64,000 nucleotides of DNA from Plectrocnemia conspersa (taxonomy: Eukaryota > Arthropoda > Insecta > Trichoptera > Polycentropodidae), in NCBI GenBank assembly GCA_009617715.1, contig VTFK01000091.1, forward strand, positions 1,054,001-1,118,000. The letters are read 5' to 3'. The notes below the pieces were generated by a model. It was given only the letters and a program-made list of their open reading frames with translations. It made no database searches and had not been told where the DNA came from. Numbering within the stretch: the stretch's first letter is position 1; each line of letters opens with the position of its first letter. Positions 10,217 to 21,100 of the stretch are shown in pieces. The translations under genes and the position numbers were made by a program.

Positions 10217-13200
10217 ATGTCTAAAAAGAAAGTTAATAAGAAAAACGCCGACTTTGACGATGAAATAGAAGAGAAACCTAAAGCAGCCGAGGTAACCTCA
10301 AAAGCCAAAGGGGCAAAAGCGGACAAGAAAAAGGGGCGCGGTAAAGGCGATAGTGACGATGAGGCTCCCCCGGTCAAACGAACCGTCGATTCTGACGACG
10401 AAGATGGTAGCAAAGGAGCTTCCAAGAAGAATCAGAAAAAAGGTTGGACCAATTTTATCAATTCTAAAATTTTTGTGCAACAACAAAATTTGTATCAGCG
10501 TTAATTTTAACATCAAACGTATACGCCAATGCATTTGAAATAATTTGCCAAGTCTTATTAATAATTTTGGCATGAGACTGTATTCGTATATAATTTTTAT
10601 TTATTATTTTATACAGGTAAAGATAAGAAAAAAACGGTAGATGATGCATCTGATGATGAAGGAGAATCAAAATCTAAGAAGAAACAAAAAGGTATGTCAT
10701 TTAAACATTATTGTTATACACAAAATAAATTAAATATAAATATATTATTAATCTAACTAGGAAAAGGCAAGAAAGGAGATGATTCTGATGAAGAAGTAGA
10801 AGAGGTTAAACATAAAAAGACGGCTCCTAAGAAAAAAGGTACATTTTATTGTGAAAGCATGACTATTATTAATAATCAATGGAGATTACATTAAATAGAA
10901 ATGCGTAAATAAATTAATGATTTAAAAATAATCATAGCCCCAGACATACAATATATTTATTATAAATCTTTCATTGCAATACGACAGGCTTAGCATAATG
11001 TGTTACAACCAGGTAATCACAATCAATAACTACTAAGTTTGTAATGACACATCGGACTGAAATTAATGTTTTTTAATCAGTGACGTCTATTTTATTAACC
11101 TTTTGACCACGGATGTCACCTGTCATCAAGAAAATCACCAATATGCATTGGGCACCTAAAGGTGTCGTGAACCTTTGTGCCTTGTAATATGATTTTTTTG
11201 TATAATTTAAAATTTAAATACACTTTAATTTATTGATAGATAACTTATGGCATACATAGGTACTCCCCCACATATAAATTAGCAAGTTTCTAAATGGCGC
11301 ACAAAAATATTAGCCAAGGTGAAAATTATCTAATGATCTCCATCTCCTTTGTATCTCTGGGTAATAAACAAATTTAGAGTCCCTTTTTTTATTACTCACA
11401 TCTTCTTACTTACTTTTGAAGTTTTGCTGCTAATATTAATCCCTGAAATGGTTCCAACGAATTTAAATTACGTCAATGGTTTCCGACCTTATTTAAAATA
11501 CAAATTAATTTTTTATGTTATTTGTATGAAATCCACCGAAAGATGTTCACTGATTTTATCATACAAACACAAAAATCATTAAAAAATTGGTGTTAAAATT
11601 TGAGCTATCTATTCCTAATATTGCTGTTTAAATTAATAGGTAAAGGTAAAAAGGATGATGATTTCTCTGACGATGAAGACGAAGAAAAGAAAAAGTCAGT
11701 CGAGGAACCTAAGTCTAAAAAAGCGCCTAAAAAGAAAGGTTTGCATGAGTTTTTTAATTTTATTTTAAATGGTTTTGGAATTTTATTTTAATTTAATTTT
11801 AGGTAAAGGTAAAGGAGATGATTCCGATGAAGAAGAAGAAGTAGAAACAAAATCTAAGAAAGTGGCTCCTAAAAAGAAAGGTTTGTTCGATTTTTTTATG
11901 AAATAAATACAATGGCTTTGATTTTTAAAATTTATTTTTAGGTAAAGGTAAAGGCGATGATTCGGATGAAGAAGATGAGATAGAAACAAAGCCTAAAAAA
12001 GGTGCCGCTAAAAAGAAAGGAAAGGGTAAAAGAGATGAGGTTTTGTCAGCCGACGAAGAGGAAGAAAAAGTAGTCGAAGAGAAAGAAAAAGAACCGGAAG
12101 TGAAAGAACAAAAAGGGAAAAAGGCACCTAAGAAGAAAGGTTGAATTTATAATTTAAATTATTATATTTAACAATGTGAATGATTTAAATGATTTTTATT
12201 TTATTAGGAAAGAATAAAAAAGGTGATTTTTGGTCTGACGATGAAGAAGAAATGGAGAAGGTCGAAGAAGAGCAAGAAACACAGGTTAAAAAAGAAGTAA
12301 AAGGTACTGATTTATTTTTTTGTGATTGTATTGTTATGGCGATGAGTTATTTAATATTTTTTGTAAAGATGATGAAGAAGGTGCTTCTGACGATGATAAG
12401 AGATCAATGACCAGTTCGGTTGCGAGTAAACCATCAAAAACACAACCCGCTAAGAAGAAAACTAGAGGTAAAGGCAAAAAAGGAGATTGGTCAGATCACG
12501 ATAGCGATAAAGAATTGAAGATGGAAGTTGAAGAGGAAGTTTTAATCGCACAACCCGTTAAAAAGAAAGGTAATGAATTGTATGCTTATATTTTAAGGAA
12601 TAAACTGATTGTATTTATTGTATTTTTTTAGGTAAGAATAAAAAGAAAAAGGCAGAAAGTGAAGAAGAACCGGAAGAAGATAGCGATTTAGAAGAATTAG
12701 AAGAAGAATTAGTTAAAATGAAAATAGAAGAGTCTTTAATTGAAGAAGAGTTAAAGGAACAGAAAAAAATAGTCGAAGAAAAAACAAAGAAAGAATCAAC
12801 GAAAGTAGAAAAAAAGGTAAAGGTATCGAAGAACGAATTGAGGAAAAAATCTGGAAAGAACAAAAAAGCTGAGAGTGAAGATGAAGATATAGAAAAGTCC
12901 GAAGATGAAGGTTCAGATAAAGATGAAAGTAATAAGGTTCAAGAGATTCAGGACGATCAGTCGGCCGATAAAAAAATGACTCATAAAGATAAAAAGAAGT
13001 TAAAGAAGCAACAAGAATATGAAAAACAGATGGAATTAATCACTAAGAAAGGTGGAGCTGGAGCTAGCGAATTAGATAGCAATTTCACCGTTAGTCAGAT
13101 GCAGAAAACTGCTGGTAATATATTGATTTGGTATTGTATTAAGTTAGAAGATAAGATTATAATTAAATTTTTATTACGATCATAGGTCAGATGGCTGCTC

Positions 13201-16200
13201 TAGAGAATGCCGTAGATATTAAAGTTGAAAATTTTAGTATTAGTGCTAAAGGCAACGATCTATTTGTGAACGCCAATTTATTGATTGCGAACGGACGTCA
13301 TTATGGTCTCGTCGGTCCTAACGGTCATGGAAAAACTACTTTATTGAGGCATTTGGCTCAGAGAGCTTTCCCAATCCCTCCAAATATAGATATACTGTTA
13401 TGCGAACAAGAAGTGGTCGCTGATGATTTTACAGCTGTTGAAAGTGTTCTTAAAAGTGACGTTAAAAGGACTGGTTAGTAGTGCTGTTTTTTAGTTTAAT
13501 CTTCATATACGATAGTATCATATTATGCTATTTTATGTTTCAGAACTAATGGAAGAATGTAGAGAACTCGAAGCTCAAGTTGGCAAAGGAAAGTTATCGA
13601 AGCAAGATCGGCTTAATGAAGTATATGCCGAATTGAAAGCCATCGGTGCCGATTCGGCCGAACCGAGAGCTCGCCGAATCTTAGCTGGTCTAGGATTCAA
13701 CAAAGAGATGCAAAATCGAGCCACTAAAAATTTTTCTGGTGGTTGGAGAATGAGAGTGTCTTTAGCTAGGGCGCTTTATATTGAACCTACCTTATTACTT
13801 TTGGATGAACCTACGAATCATTTAGATTTAAATGCTGTAATTTGGCTCGATAAGTGAGTCACAAATAATACTGCCATTCGATTTATATATAAAATTATAT
13901 GTAATACTAATTTTGATTTCAGTTATCTTCAAGGATGGAAAAAGACTTTATTGATCGTTTCTCACGATCAATCTTTCTTAGATAATGTCTGTAATGAAAT
14001 CATTCATTTGGACGGTCAAAAGTTGCATTATTACAAAGGAAATTATAGTATGTTCAAGAAGATGTTTGTACAGAAACGGAAAGAACAAGTTAAAGAATAT
14101 GAAAAGCAGGAGAAACGGTTGAAAGATTTGAAAGCTCATGGATCTTCAAAGAAGGCTGCTGTTCGTATATATTTGCCTTGTCTATCTTAATCTAATCTTA
14201 TTTGATTCACATTGTTTTTATTTTTGAACACCTTAGGAAAAGAAGCAGAAGGAAGCTTTGACGCGAAAGCAAGAGAAAAACAGAACTAAAGTTCAAAAAC
14301 AAGAAGAAGAAACAGGTCCTAGCGAATTATTGGCAAGACCTAAAGACTACTTTGTTAAGTTTAGTTTTCCGGATCCGCCTACTCTTCAACCTCCCATATT
14401 GGGATTACATAGTGAGTTGAATGCTGAAGTATTTTTTTGAAGGATGTATATAACGATGATGTTTTCAGATGTCGATTTTGCATATGAAGGACAAAAGCCT
14501 TTGTTCAAAAAAGTAGATTTTGGAATTGATCTTAATTCTCGTTGTGCCATTGTGGGACCAAACGGAGTCGGTAAATCTACGTTCTTGAAGTTGCTAGTCG
14601 GTGAACTTATTCCGAATAAGGGCGAACTACTTAGGAATCATAGATTGGTTAGTATTTTTTAATGTAAATTTATGGCGAGCATGATTGACTTTTGATATTT
14701 TTACACAGCGTATTGGAAGATTCGATCAGCACTCCGGTGAGCATCTAACCGCTGAGGAAACTCCAGCTGAATATCTTCAACGCTTATTTGGACTCCAACA
14801 TGAGAAAGCTCGCAAAGCTCTCGGATCTTTCGGACTCGTCAGCTACGCACACGTAATCAAAATGATGGATCTCAGCGGTGGTCAGAAAGCTAGAGTAGCT
14901 CTAGCCGAGTTGACCCTAAACGCTCCCGATATTGTTATTTTGGTGAGTTAACAATTAAATTGTAATATGTATGTCTTTCCGTGACTTATTTATTGTCGAC
15001 ACAGTAAGGGCGAAGCCCCGGCGTCAGCTGCTGCAACTGTCATAAACACGTAAATTGAGAATTTTATTTCATTGATTGATTAATTGTGAGCTCTAAATTA
15101 TAATTATAATTATAAACATTGCCACAGAGTATTCTGTCATTTTTTCACTAGTCGTTTTTGCTATTTTACACTTAAAACTAAAAGTACTAAAAACGATAAT
15201 CTATTACTGTTTCTTCTTTTACTAGTTGGTTATAGTCAGTTTTATCAAATTTTACAATTGTTATGAGAAGTGTATTATTTTGCTGCGATTTGCCACAAAA
15301 ATTTGATTTCAATTATATTATTTTTTTGTTTTGATTTTCTTAACCGCATTGCCGAGGTTTTGAATTATTATCTAAATATCGATTTATTACATATTAAAAA
15401 TAATATAGCCCATGAAACAAATATTTTACAGCCCCTAAAAATGAATCCAAGCTTTTCTTCAATGATTGTGTTATATATGATAATTTTTGCAAAAATAGCA
15501 GATTTGGATTTTGGCAACTAAAGGGTTAAATGACAAAAAAATCAAAATTATGGTTAAAACGGGCATAAAAATCATTTTGTAAAAAATACTAACCATTTTA
15601 GTATAAAAAAAAATTAAAGTAAATAAATACTAAGCATTTTAATATAAAAATGGATAGTGAAAGTTATGTTGATATATATAATCGCAGCAGAATGTTTTAT
15701 AAAAAAATCATATAAATTACTTTTTCGCGCTCAGATCACTCTTCGCGTGGCATGTGATCCTATTGCAATATTTGGCGTCATCGTTCCTTATGCATTTTAG
15801 AATATTATTATTAGATTTTATTTTATTTATGATCTTCAGAATGAACCTACTACGTATCTAGATAGTGAAGGTTATGCTGATCTATGTATTTGCTGCAGAA
15901 CGTTCTATAAAAAAATCATATTGTATCGCATAAACTAGTTTTTCGCTCTCAGATCACTCTTCGCATGACATGCGATCCTAATGCAATTTTATAAGTCATC
16001 GTTCTTTATACATTTTAGAGTATTATTGGATTTTAATGATTTTATTTATGATCTTCAGGATGAACCTACTAATAATCTGGATATCGAATCAATCGACGCT
16101 TTGGCGGAGGCTATTAATTCTTATAAAGGAGGCGTGGTCATCGTATCTCACGACGAAAGACTCATCCGAGAGACTGAGTGCGCTTTATATGTGATCGAAG

Positions 16201-16383
16201 ATCAAACTATAAACGAGGTATGTTTAATCAGAGTTCATATAATTGATAGTCAATATTTATTTGATATTTATTTTTCTTCAGGTCGATGGAGACTTTGACG
16301 ATTACAGAAAGGAACTCTTGGAAAGCCTCGGAGAAGTTATAAATTCGCCATCGATTGCAGCGAATGCGGCAGTGCTACAATAA
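10217..16383 (+). CDS. ABCF1: ABCF1, ATP-binding cassette subfamily F member 1 (17 exons, complete)
   Basis: ABCF1 proteins are soluble twin-ABC ATPases that bind eIF2 and ribosomes and act in translation initiation. Exons read: 10217-10442, 10617-10691, 10761-10838, 11640-11738, 11803-11880, 11942-12139, 12208-12303, 12369-12569, 12632-13114, 13186-13473, 13544-13853, 13923-14160, 14237-14411, 14469-14647, 14709-14942, 16059-16217, 16282-16383. The lengths sum to 3219 bases, or 1072 residues plus TAA. All junctions keep frame and all introns are GT-AG. The first 511 residues are a Lys/Asp/Glu-rich tail; the two ABC modules follow, and from KKKLKKQ..YE onward the order and motifs follow animal ABCF1. 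At about 845 residues the human protein is shorter, the difference being in the tail. The ATG at 10217 was chosen because it begins the charged frame and sits about 100 bases after an initiator-like site. Confidence 0.97.
10617..12569 (+). CDS. ABCF1: ABCF1 exons 2-8: repeated charged-tail exons
   Basis: Seven consecutive exons (75, 78, 99, 78, 198, 96 and 201 bases) all start and end in phase 1. Most start with a split Gly codon and GK(G/N/D)K, continue with an acidic DDSDEE-type block and end in a basic KKK, often APKKK. The best pair is exons 3 and 5, both 78 bases. Exon 6 holds about two units fused, since GKGK recurs inside it. This is what repeated duplication of one symmetric exon gives; skipping any of them would keep the frame. 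Acidic serines in S-D-E or S-D-D context are typical casein kinase 2 sites, and the human tail is known to be CK2-phosphorylated; sites here are inferred. Confidence 0.85.
10839..11639 (+). other. ABCF1 intron 3 (801 bases)
   Basis: The stretch is bounded by gt at 10839 and ag at 11639. A 77-codon chance frame lies inside. I see no extra exon of the charged series and no transposon end. Confidence 0.6.
12632..13114 (+). CDS. ABCF1: ABCF1 exon 9: end of charged tail
   Basis: The largest exon (161 codons, phase 1 to 1) continues the Lys/Glu-rich tail, probably coiled coil. It ends with the conserved [13 protein letters not shown] segment and a FTVSQ element that leads into the first ABC module in animal ABCF1. 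It starts with the same split-Gly GKNKK pattern as the short upstream exons, so it may be an enlarged member of that exon series. Confidence 0.9.
13186..14160 (+). CDS. ABCF1: ABCF1 exons 10-12: first ABC module
   Basis: Residues about 512-790. Walker A is GPNGHGKT (about 555-562), the signature is [15 protein letters not shown], Walker B is [13 protein letters not shown], and the switch histidine lies in IVSHDQ. All catalytic elements are intact. The module ends in the Lys-rich arm ([18 protein letters not shown]) that links ABC domains in ABCF proteins. The exon 12 donor must be GCT|gttcgt to keep the frame with the next exon, a weak donor lacking the usual purine at +3. Confidence 0.95.
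14237..16383 (+). CDS. ABCF1: ABCF1 exons 13-17: linker end and second ABC module
   Basis: Residues about 791-1072. After the linker (EALTRKQEK and [15 protein letters not shown]) come Walker [10 protein letters not shown] (about 878-885), the signature [14 protein letters not shown], and Walker B split by an intron (DIVIL | [11 protein letters not shown]). The switch motif IVSHDERL follows, and the C-terminal [18 protein letters not shown] matches the family end. Intron 15 (14943-16058) is the only long one in this half and holds a MITE and a tandem duplication that includes a copy of the exon 16 start. Confidence 0.95.
15340..15529. mobile_element. TTAA-flanked MITE (family M1) in ABCF1 intron 15
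   Basis: The element begins TTAACCGCATTGCCGAGG and ends TTGGCAACTAAAGGGTTAA, imperfect inverted ends that include TTAA on both sides. The right end is nearly repeated at 50374-50392 (ttggcaattaaagggttaa) after a shared interior (ttgccgagcttttaatatcg against ttgccgaggttttgaattat). TTAACCC ends with a TTAA target are typical of piggyBac-superfamily MITEs; assignment is inference. Confidence 0.55.
15651..16076 (+). repeat. Two-unit tandem duplication including a decoy copy of the ABCF1 exon 16 start
   Basis: Units 15651-15858 and 15859-16076 share a gatagtgaa..ttatg start, the segment cagatcactcttcgc, cattttagaatatta (or gagtatta), and a tttatttatgatcttcag acceptor followed by gaacctact. In unit 1 the acceptor AG is at 15838-15839 and the following codons read N-E-P-T-T-Y-L-D. 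The true exon, after the AG at 16057-16058, reads D-E-P-T-N-N-L-D. The decoy frame continues to a stop about 32 codons on, so it is a broken duplicate. Confidence 0.8.
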
Positions 16384-18053
16384 TACTAATAATAGAACAA
16401 TCGTTTTTATCATTTTTGTATTGTGAAAAACCCCAGTGTATCTTTATACTAATAATGGATTCATGGTCATTTTTATAAATTAATAAATAGCTTTTTGATT
16501 TTTACTATTTATGAATATATTATATTAAAAAATCAGTATCTTTTTATTTTTAAATAAATATAGAGGCATTCTTATATGTCAATATCGTAATCAAAAAAAT
16601 TTACTTATATAAACAAGTTGTAAATAAATAATAAGAAAAGGTGAAAATTTTTGCACATTAATTTTATTATACACTTGCATTTCATTTATATCACTATATA
16701 TAAATAGTACAATACTTAATGAGTAATCGGGCAGTACATAGTTCGCTTAAAACTCATTCTTAAACATTCATCAGCTTTCACCACTCAATGGTCGCTATTA
16801 CAATTAATTCGCAGTTATTTTGCAGCACATATAGTTATATAATATTAACGACTTTCAATCGCAGCCTTTTTTCAAATTAAACTCTATGTATACATCATAT
16901 AGATTACAATTGATTGATTCGTATATATGTATAATATAAGTAAAAAAAACTGAACTCCGGCATAAATGCTATTTAATATATTTATAAACCCCGAATCGAA
17001 AGGTTCAAGACGATTCAAAGGCATCTTATCACAGAACCTGTGGGATTCGCAAATTGGTGGTCCCAAAATAGCGACGATCAAAAATCATACAAATGGAATG
17101 ATGAGTCGATAACATATTTTTTCGATATTAAAATCTGGATGATTTTCCCAAAAATTGGACTAATCCAAAAAAAATCAGCCTTTAATTTTTTTTTTTCTAA
17201 TATACATTATTATAAAACTGGAATAAATTGCACAATGTATAGACGTATCATAAATTAATTAATTACAATTCCAAATAGTGTAAAAATCACTGTTCTCTAT
17301 TTTAATTTAAAAATTGATGTATAAGTTTATTATCACAAGTTTACGTTAACACTGGCGTCATTTACTTTTCGACTAATAATACGAGTGTATATAGTATAAT
17401 GCCAGTTGAATGTAATACGATTTGGTTAAATAAAAAATCATAGGCGTTACAAACTTGGTACGAAGAATCAGCCTTTCGTTACAATTCGGAATACTGCATA
17501 TCGTTTACAATATTATATATGACGTCAATTAAAGCGATATATATTTATATAAATCATTGGAACGAAAAAACTACATAACCTTAAAAAACTAGCAAAAACT
17601 TAATGGTTCGTAAACGACGTTATACATTTATATGAAATAAAATAATAATAAATCCAAAGGCAACGAATCAAATGTGCCCTTTTCTGGCACTACAAATTTG
17701 TTAATATATATATATGTGTGTATTTATAATATAATAATCATATTTATAAAGCACGTTAAAATCACATAATTTACATTAAAAAAAAACATTAATTCACATT
17801 CGTCATTTATATTTTTTCTATGATACAAAACAGAGTTTGGTTATACAAACTCGCACAAGAGATTAAAGAACAAAAATTGCTAGGCATACATATTATCATA
17901 TTATTAATTTATGTATATATATATATAATATTAAAAATTAATAATTTTACAATCATGGTTTATCGATTTTTTTTATTAAAAAAAAAATAGAAAGAATTAC
18001 ATATGCTTAAATACAGCAGACTAGTTTCACGTGTTCGGCTCAGGGTTTCGTTT
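16384..18053. other. Convergent 3' regions of ABCF1 and the taperin-like gene
   Basis: The ABCF1 stop (16381-16383) is followed by AATAAA at 16482-16487, a likely poly(A) signal about 100 bases on. On the minus strand the taperin-like stop at 18054 is followed by AATAAA read at 17977-17972 and again at 17331-17326. The less simple sequence at about 16720-17110 could be minus-strand 3' UTR. Which signal is used cannot be told from sequence. Confidence 0.5.
16482..16487 (+). terminator. ABCF1 polyadenylation signal (candidate)
   Basis: This is the first AATAAA after the ABCF1 stop codon, within the usual distance for a short insect 3' UTR. A second A/T-rich cluster with similar hexamers lies near 16550. 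Confidence 0.5.
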
Positions 18054-18115
18054 TTAAAATAAAAGATCACCTGCGCCTATGTGGGTCTCATGACTCCAGT
18101 TGTGGGATTCAACAT
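18054..18115 (-). CDS. Taperin-like exon 5 (C-terminus)
   Basis: Accepting at tttacag and using the split Gly/Asp codon, the exon encodes VESHNWSHETHIGAGDLLF and stops at TAA (18056-18054). The short hydrophobic LLF end parallels the ALYF end of phostensin. The phase fits exon 4 exactly, which supports this as the terminal exon although it is only 62 bases. Confidence 0.8.
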
Positions 18116-21100
18116 CTGTAAATTAAAAAAAAATGTTTTTAATTCCGTTAAAATGAAACAAGAGTATGAAAGAATGCATTTTTAAGGTTAGTTTTCCATA
18201 ACATAGATTTTATTTATATAATAAACATAGTTATCCATGTACAATGCATGAAGTTAGCCGCGAAAGAAATAATAAATATGTTAATGAATTTTAAACTTTA
18301 CTAAATTGATTTATTAACTATTTTTATATAATATATTTTTGTTCATATATTTATAATTATTTTGACATTTAATTTATATTTAATTGGTATTTATGTAATT
18401 CTAGTTTGAAACTTATGATGAATTTGATAAATATTTTAACCATTTCCTCATGAATAAATTTCATATAAACATGAAGAAAAATAAGATTACTGCATGAAGT
18501 TAAAATAAAAAAAAAATGTCGGGATCACCCGTTATTGTTGAGACGAAATTGTCATTAAAATATTTTTAAGATTTTACGCGATAGATTAATGACGTAAGTT
18601 GATATCAGGACCTGAAAGAATGGGTTCGAATCTCATATGAACATAGTGTTTTTCAATTTCAATCGTGTCTGGAAGATTGTACTATGTTTTTGTTATATAA
18701 TTATAATTCCAATCAGTCGTTGATGATTAGATTTTCATAGATTTTTCTGATCGCGCGGATGAATATCAAATGAGTGATTTTGACATTATCGCCTTTGAGA
18801 AGCGAAAGAAGCTAGTGACCATAAAAGATGCTAGCAAAAACCGTGTTACTGGTCCACTAAAGCCTGTCGACTAAAGTTTCCGATACGCGATTTATCATAC
18901 TTTTGGTGAACCATTGTTTTTAGATCAGAGATTAATGTGACAGCTCTTTGATATGAGGTCTAGAATGAACTCTGGTCCGGTAAAAATGTAGAGAGATGTA
19001 GAAGATTAAAATTGTTGATTGTAGAATTACCATTTTTCATAAGATATTAAAAATTACAATAAAAAAAAAAATAGATCTCAACATTTCAACCAGATTTGTT
19101 TAAAATAAAAACGAGAACTATTTTTATTTGGCAACATGCGACGCAAAGAAAATAATATTTGCATTCGAATAAACATTCAAATTTATCAGCAAATAGTAAA
19201 ATTTGAGACAATAAATGAAAAGTCGATAAATCTAGGTTTACTAGCGGATTTTTTTGCGCGATACGCCCATAATTTCATGTTTTAATGTATTGAAAGAAAT
19301 ATTTTGTTAATGATAAAATTAGTATTTAAAATTAGGAGAACAATTTTATTATATACGATATAAAATAAAATTTTTTATGTCCAGAAATTGTCAATTTTTA
19401 GTAATGCACGCCCCCGCTAGATGCGCCGGCGCTACACTAGCTACATAGCGTAAGGCTTCCCCCCCCACCCCAGGAGAAGCAAATGAAAATAATACTAAAG
19501 ATAAAATAATAATAAAGAAAATTTTAGATTCGCAATATTAAGAATAGTAGATAGAGACAAGCACCCTTTGGACGCGTTAATAAAAAATATTAAATTGATT
19601 TTTTTTTAAATATGCAAATTTTACCTTGATACTGTGTTTAAATGTTTTGATTTTTTATGTTTTTTTTTATTTAAGATGATATTTTATGTTTATTCACCAA
19701 AAAAGTTTAATTTAAAATAATATAAAAAATAAATGTTATATTTTTTTAATGCAGACATTTAATTTTTTCTGACGAAAAAACCGAAGAATTGTTAAAATTA
19801 GCTGTTTTTTAAAGTAACGCACGCCCACGCTATGTGCGCCGGCGCTGTATTGACTACACAGCATAGACTCTGTCCCTAGGAGAAGGGAAAAAAACATATT
19901 TACTATGATAAGATATCATTTTAATTTGGCAACTTATAGAATATAAAATAAAATATTTTTTAACAACTAAAAAAATTGAGACAATAAGATAAGACTAGAC
20001 AAATTTAGACTAACTGTCGGTTTTTTCGCGCTATGCGCTTATAACGATAGTATTAATTTTATGCAGATATATATTTTTTCTGCTAAAGATTTATTGAATT
20101 TAGCCATTTTTAGAGTAACGCTCGCTCCCGCGATGTGCACCGGTGCTACATTAACTACACAGTATAAGGGTTCGCCTCTCAGCAGAAGCTAATTATTATT
20201 TACTAAGAAGAGATATTCTTTTGAAATAAAAACTTGCAGAATAGTAGATAAGAACAAGCAACCAAAGAAAATAATATTTGCATTTGATGAAAAAAAGTTA
20301 TATTATGCCTCTATTAAAAGAAGAATATTTTTTATTAACAGCAAAATATTTTAGCAAGTAAAAAGACATTTAAAACAATAAAACTAAACGAATCTGGCAG
20401 CAATTACGGCTTTTTGCGCTATGCGCTCGTAATTTCGTGCTTTAACATACTAAAAAATAAATTTTAAAATTATAATTTAAATTTAATTGTATATTTATAT
20501 TATATTTATTTTTATGCGGATATTTTTACGACAATTCGCTATTTTTCTTGCCACACACGCCCCCACTATGTGCGCCGGCGCAGCTAAAAAGCTAATGAAA
20601 AAATACTTTTCGTAATTACTATATCTCAATCTTCGTCGTTCAAACATTAGTCTTAATCGATTTACCCCACTTTTTACCGAAAGTTAAAATGTCAACAATA
20701 AAAATACGGCGATTCACTAGTATTTATGTTATCCAAATCTAAAATCATCGCCTGCCTTAGCTGTTTTCAGAACACTCTTTGCGCGGCGTGCGATCCTAAT
20801 ACTATGGACAATGTGTATAAGAGACTATACACTGCAGACAATGCATCTTGTTTTAATATTTAACAATAAACTAACCCAAAAAATGCATTTCTTTCCGGTA
20901 TTCTTAAAAAAAATCACCATACCTCCATTAGTAGCTGTTGATTCCTCGACATCCATCTTTTGACCATTGGTGGTGACTGCGACGACGGTTTTGGTAACCC
21001 CGAGCTCGAATGTATCTGCTTGCAACGATACCTTCGAAGGTGTGTAGGTCGATAGCGAACCTCCTAACGCTACAAAGGGGAAAAAAAGCAAAACTACCTT

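Larger units (their letters stand above)
18116..20922 (-). other. Taperin-like intron 4
   Basis: The first part (18116-19130) is AT-rich, with a tRNA-like GGTTCGAATCTC box near 18631 that lacks a foldable tRNA around it. From about 19130 to 20640 it is a diverged tandem array (separate entry). At 20779-20800 a segment gcgtgcgatcctaata resembles the units in ABCF1 intron 15. Confidence 0.6.

Noticed and set aside
18600..18650. tRNA gene at the GGTTCGAATCTC box
   Set aside because: The B-box is present but no A-box, anticodon arm or acceptor pairing could be built; at most a SINE trace.
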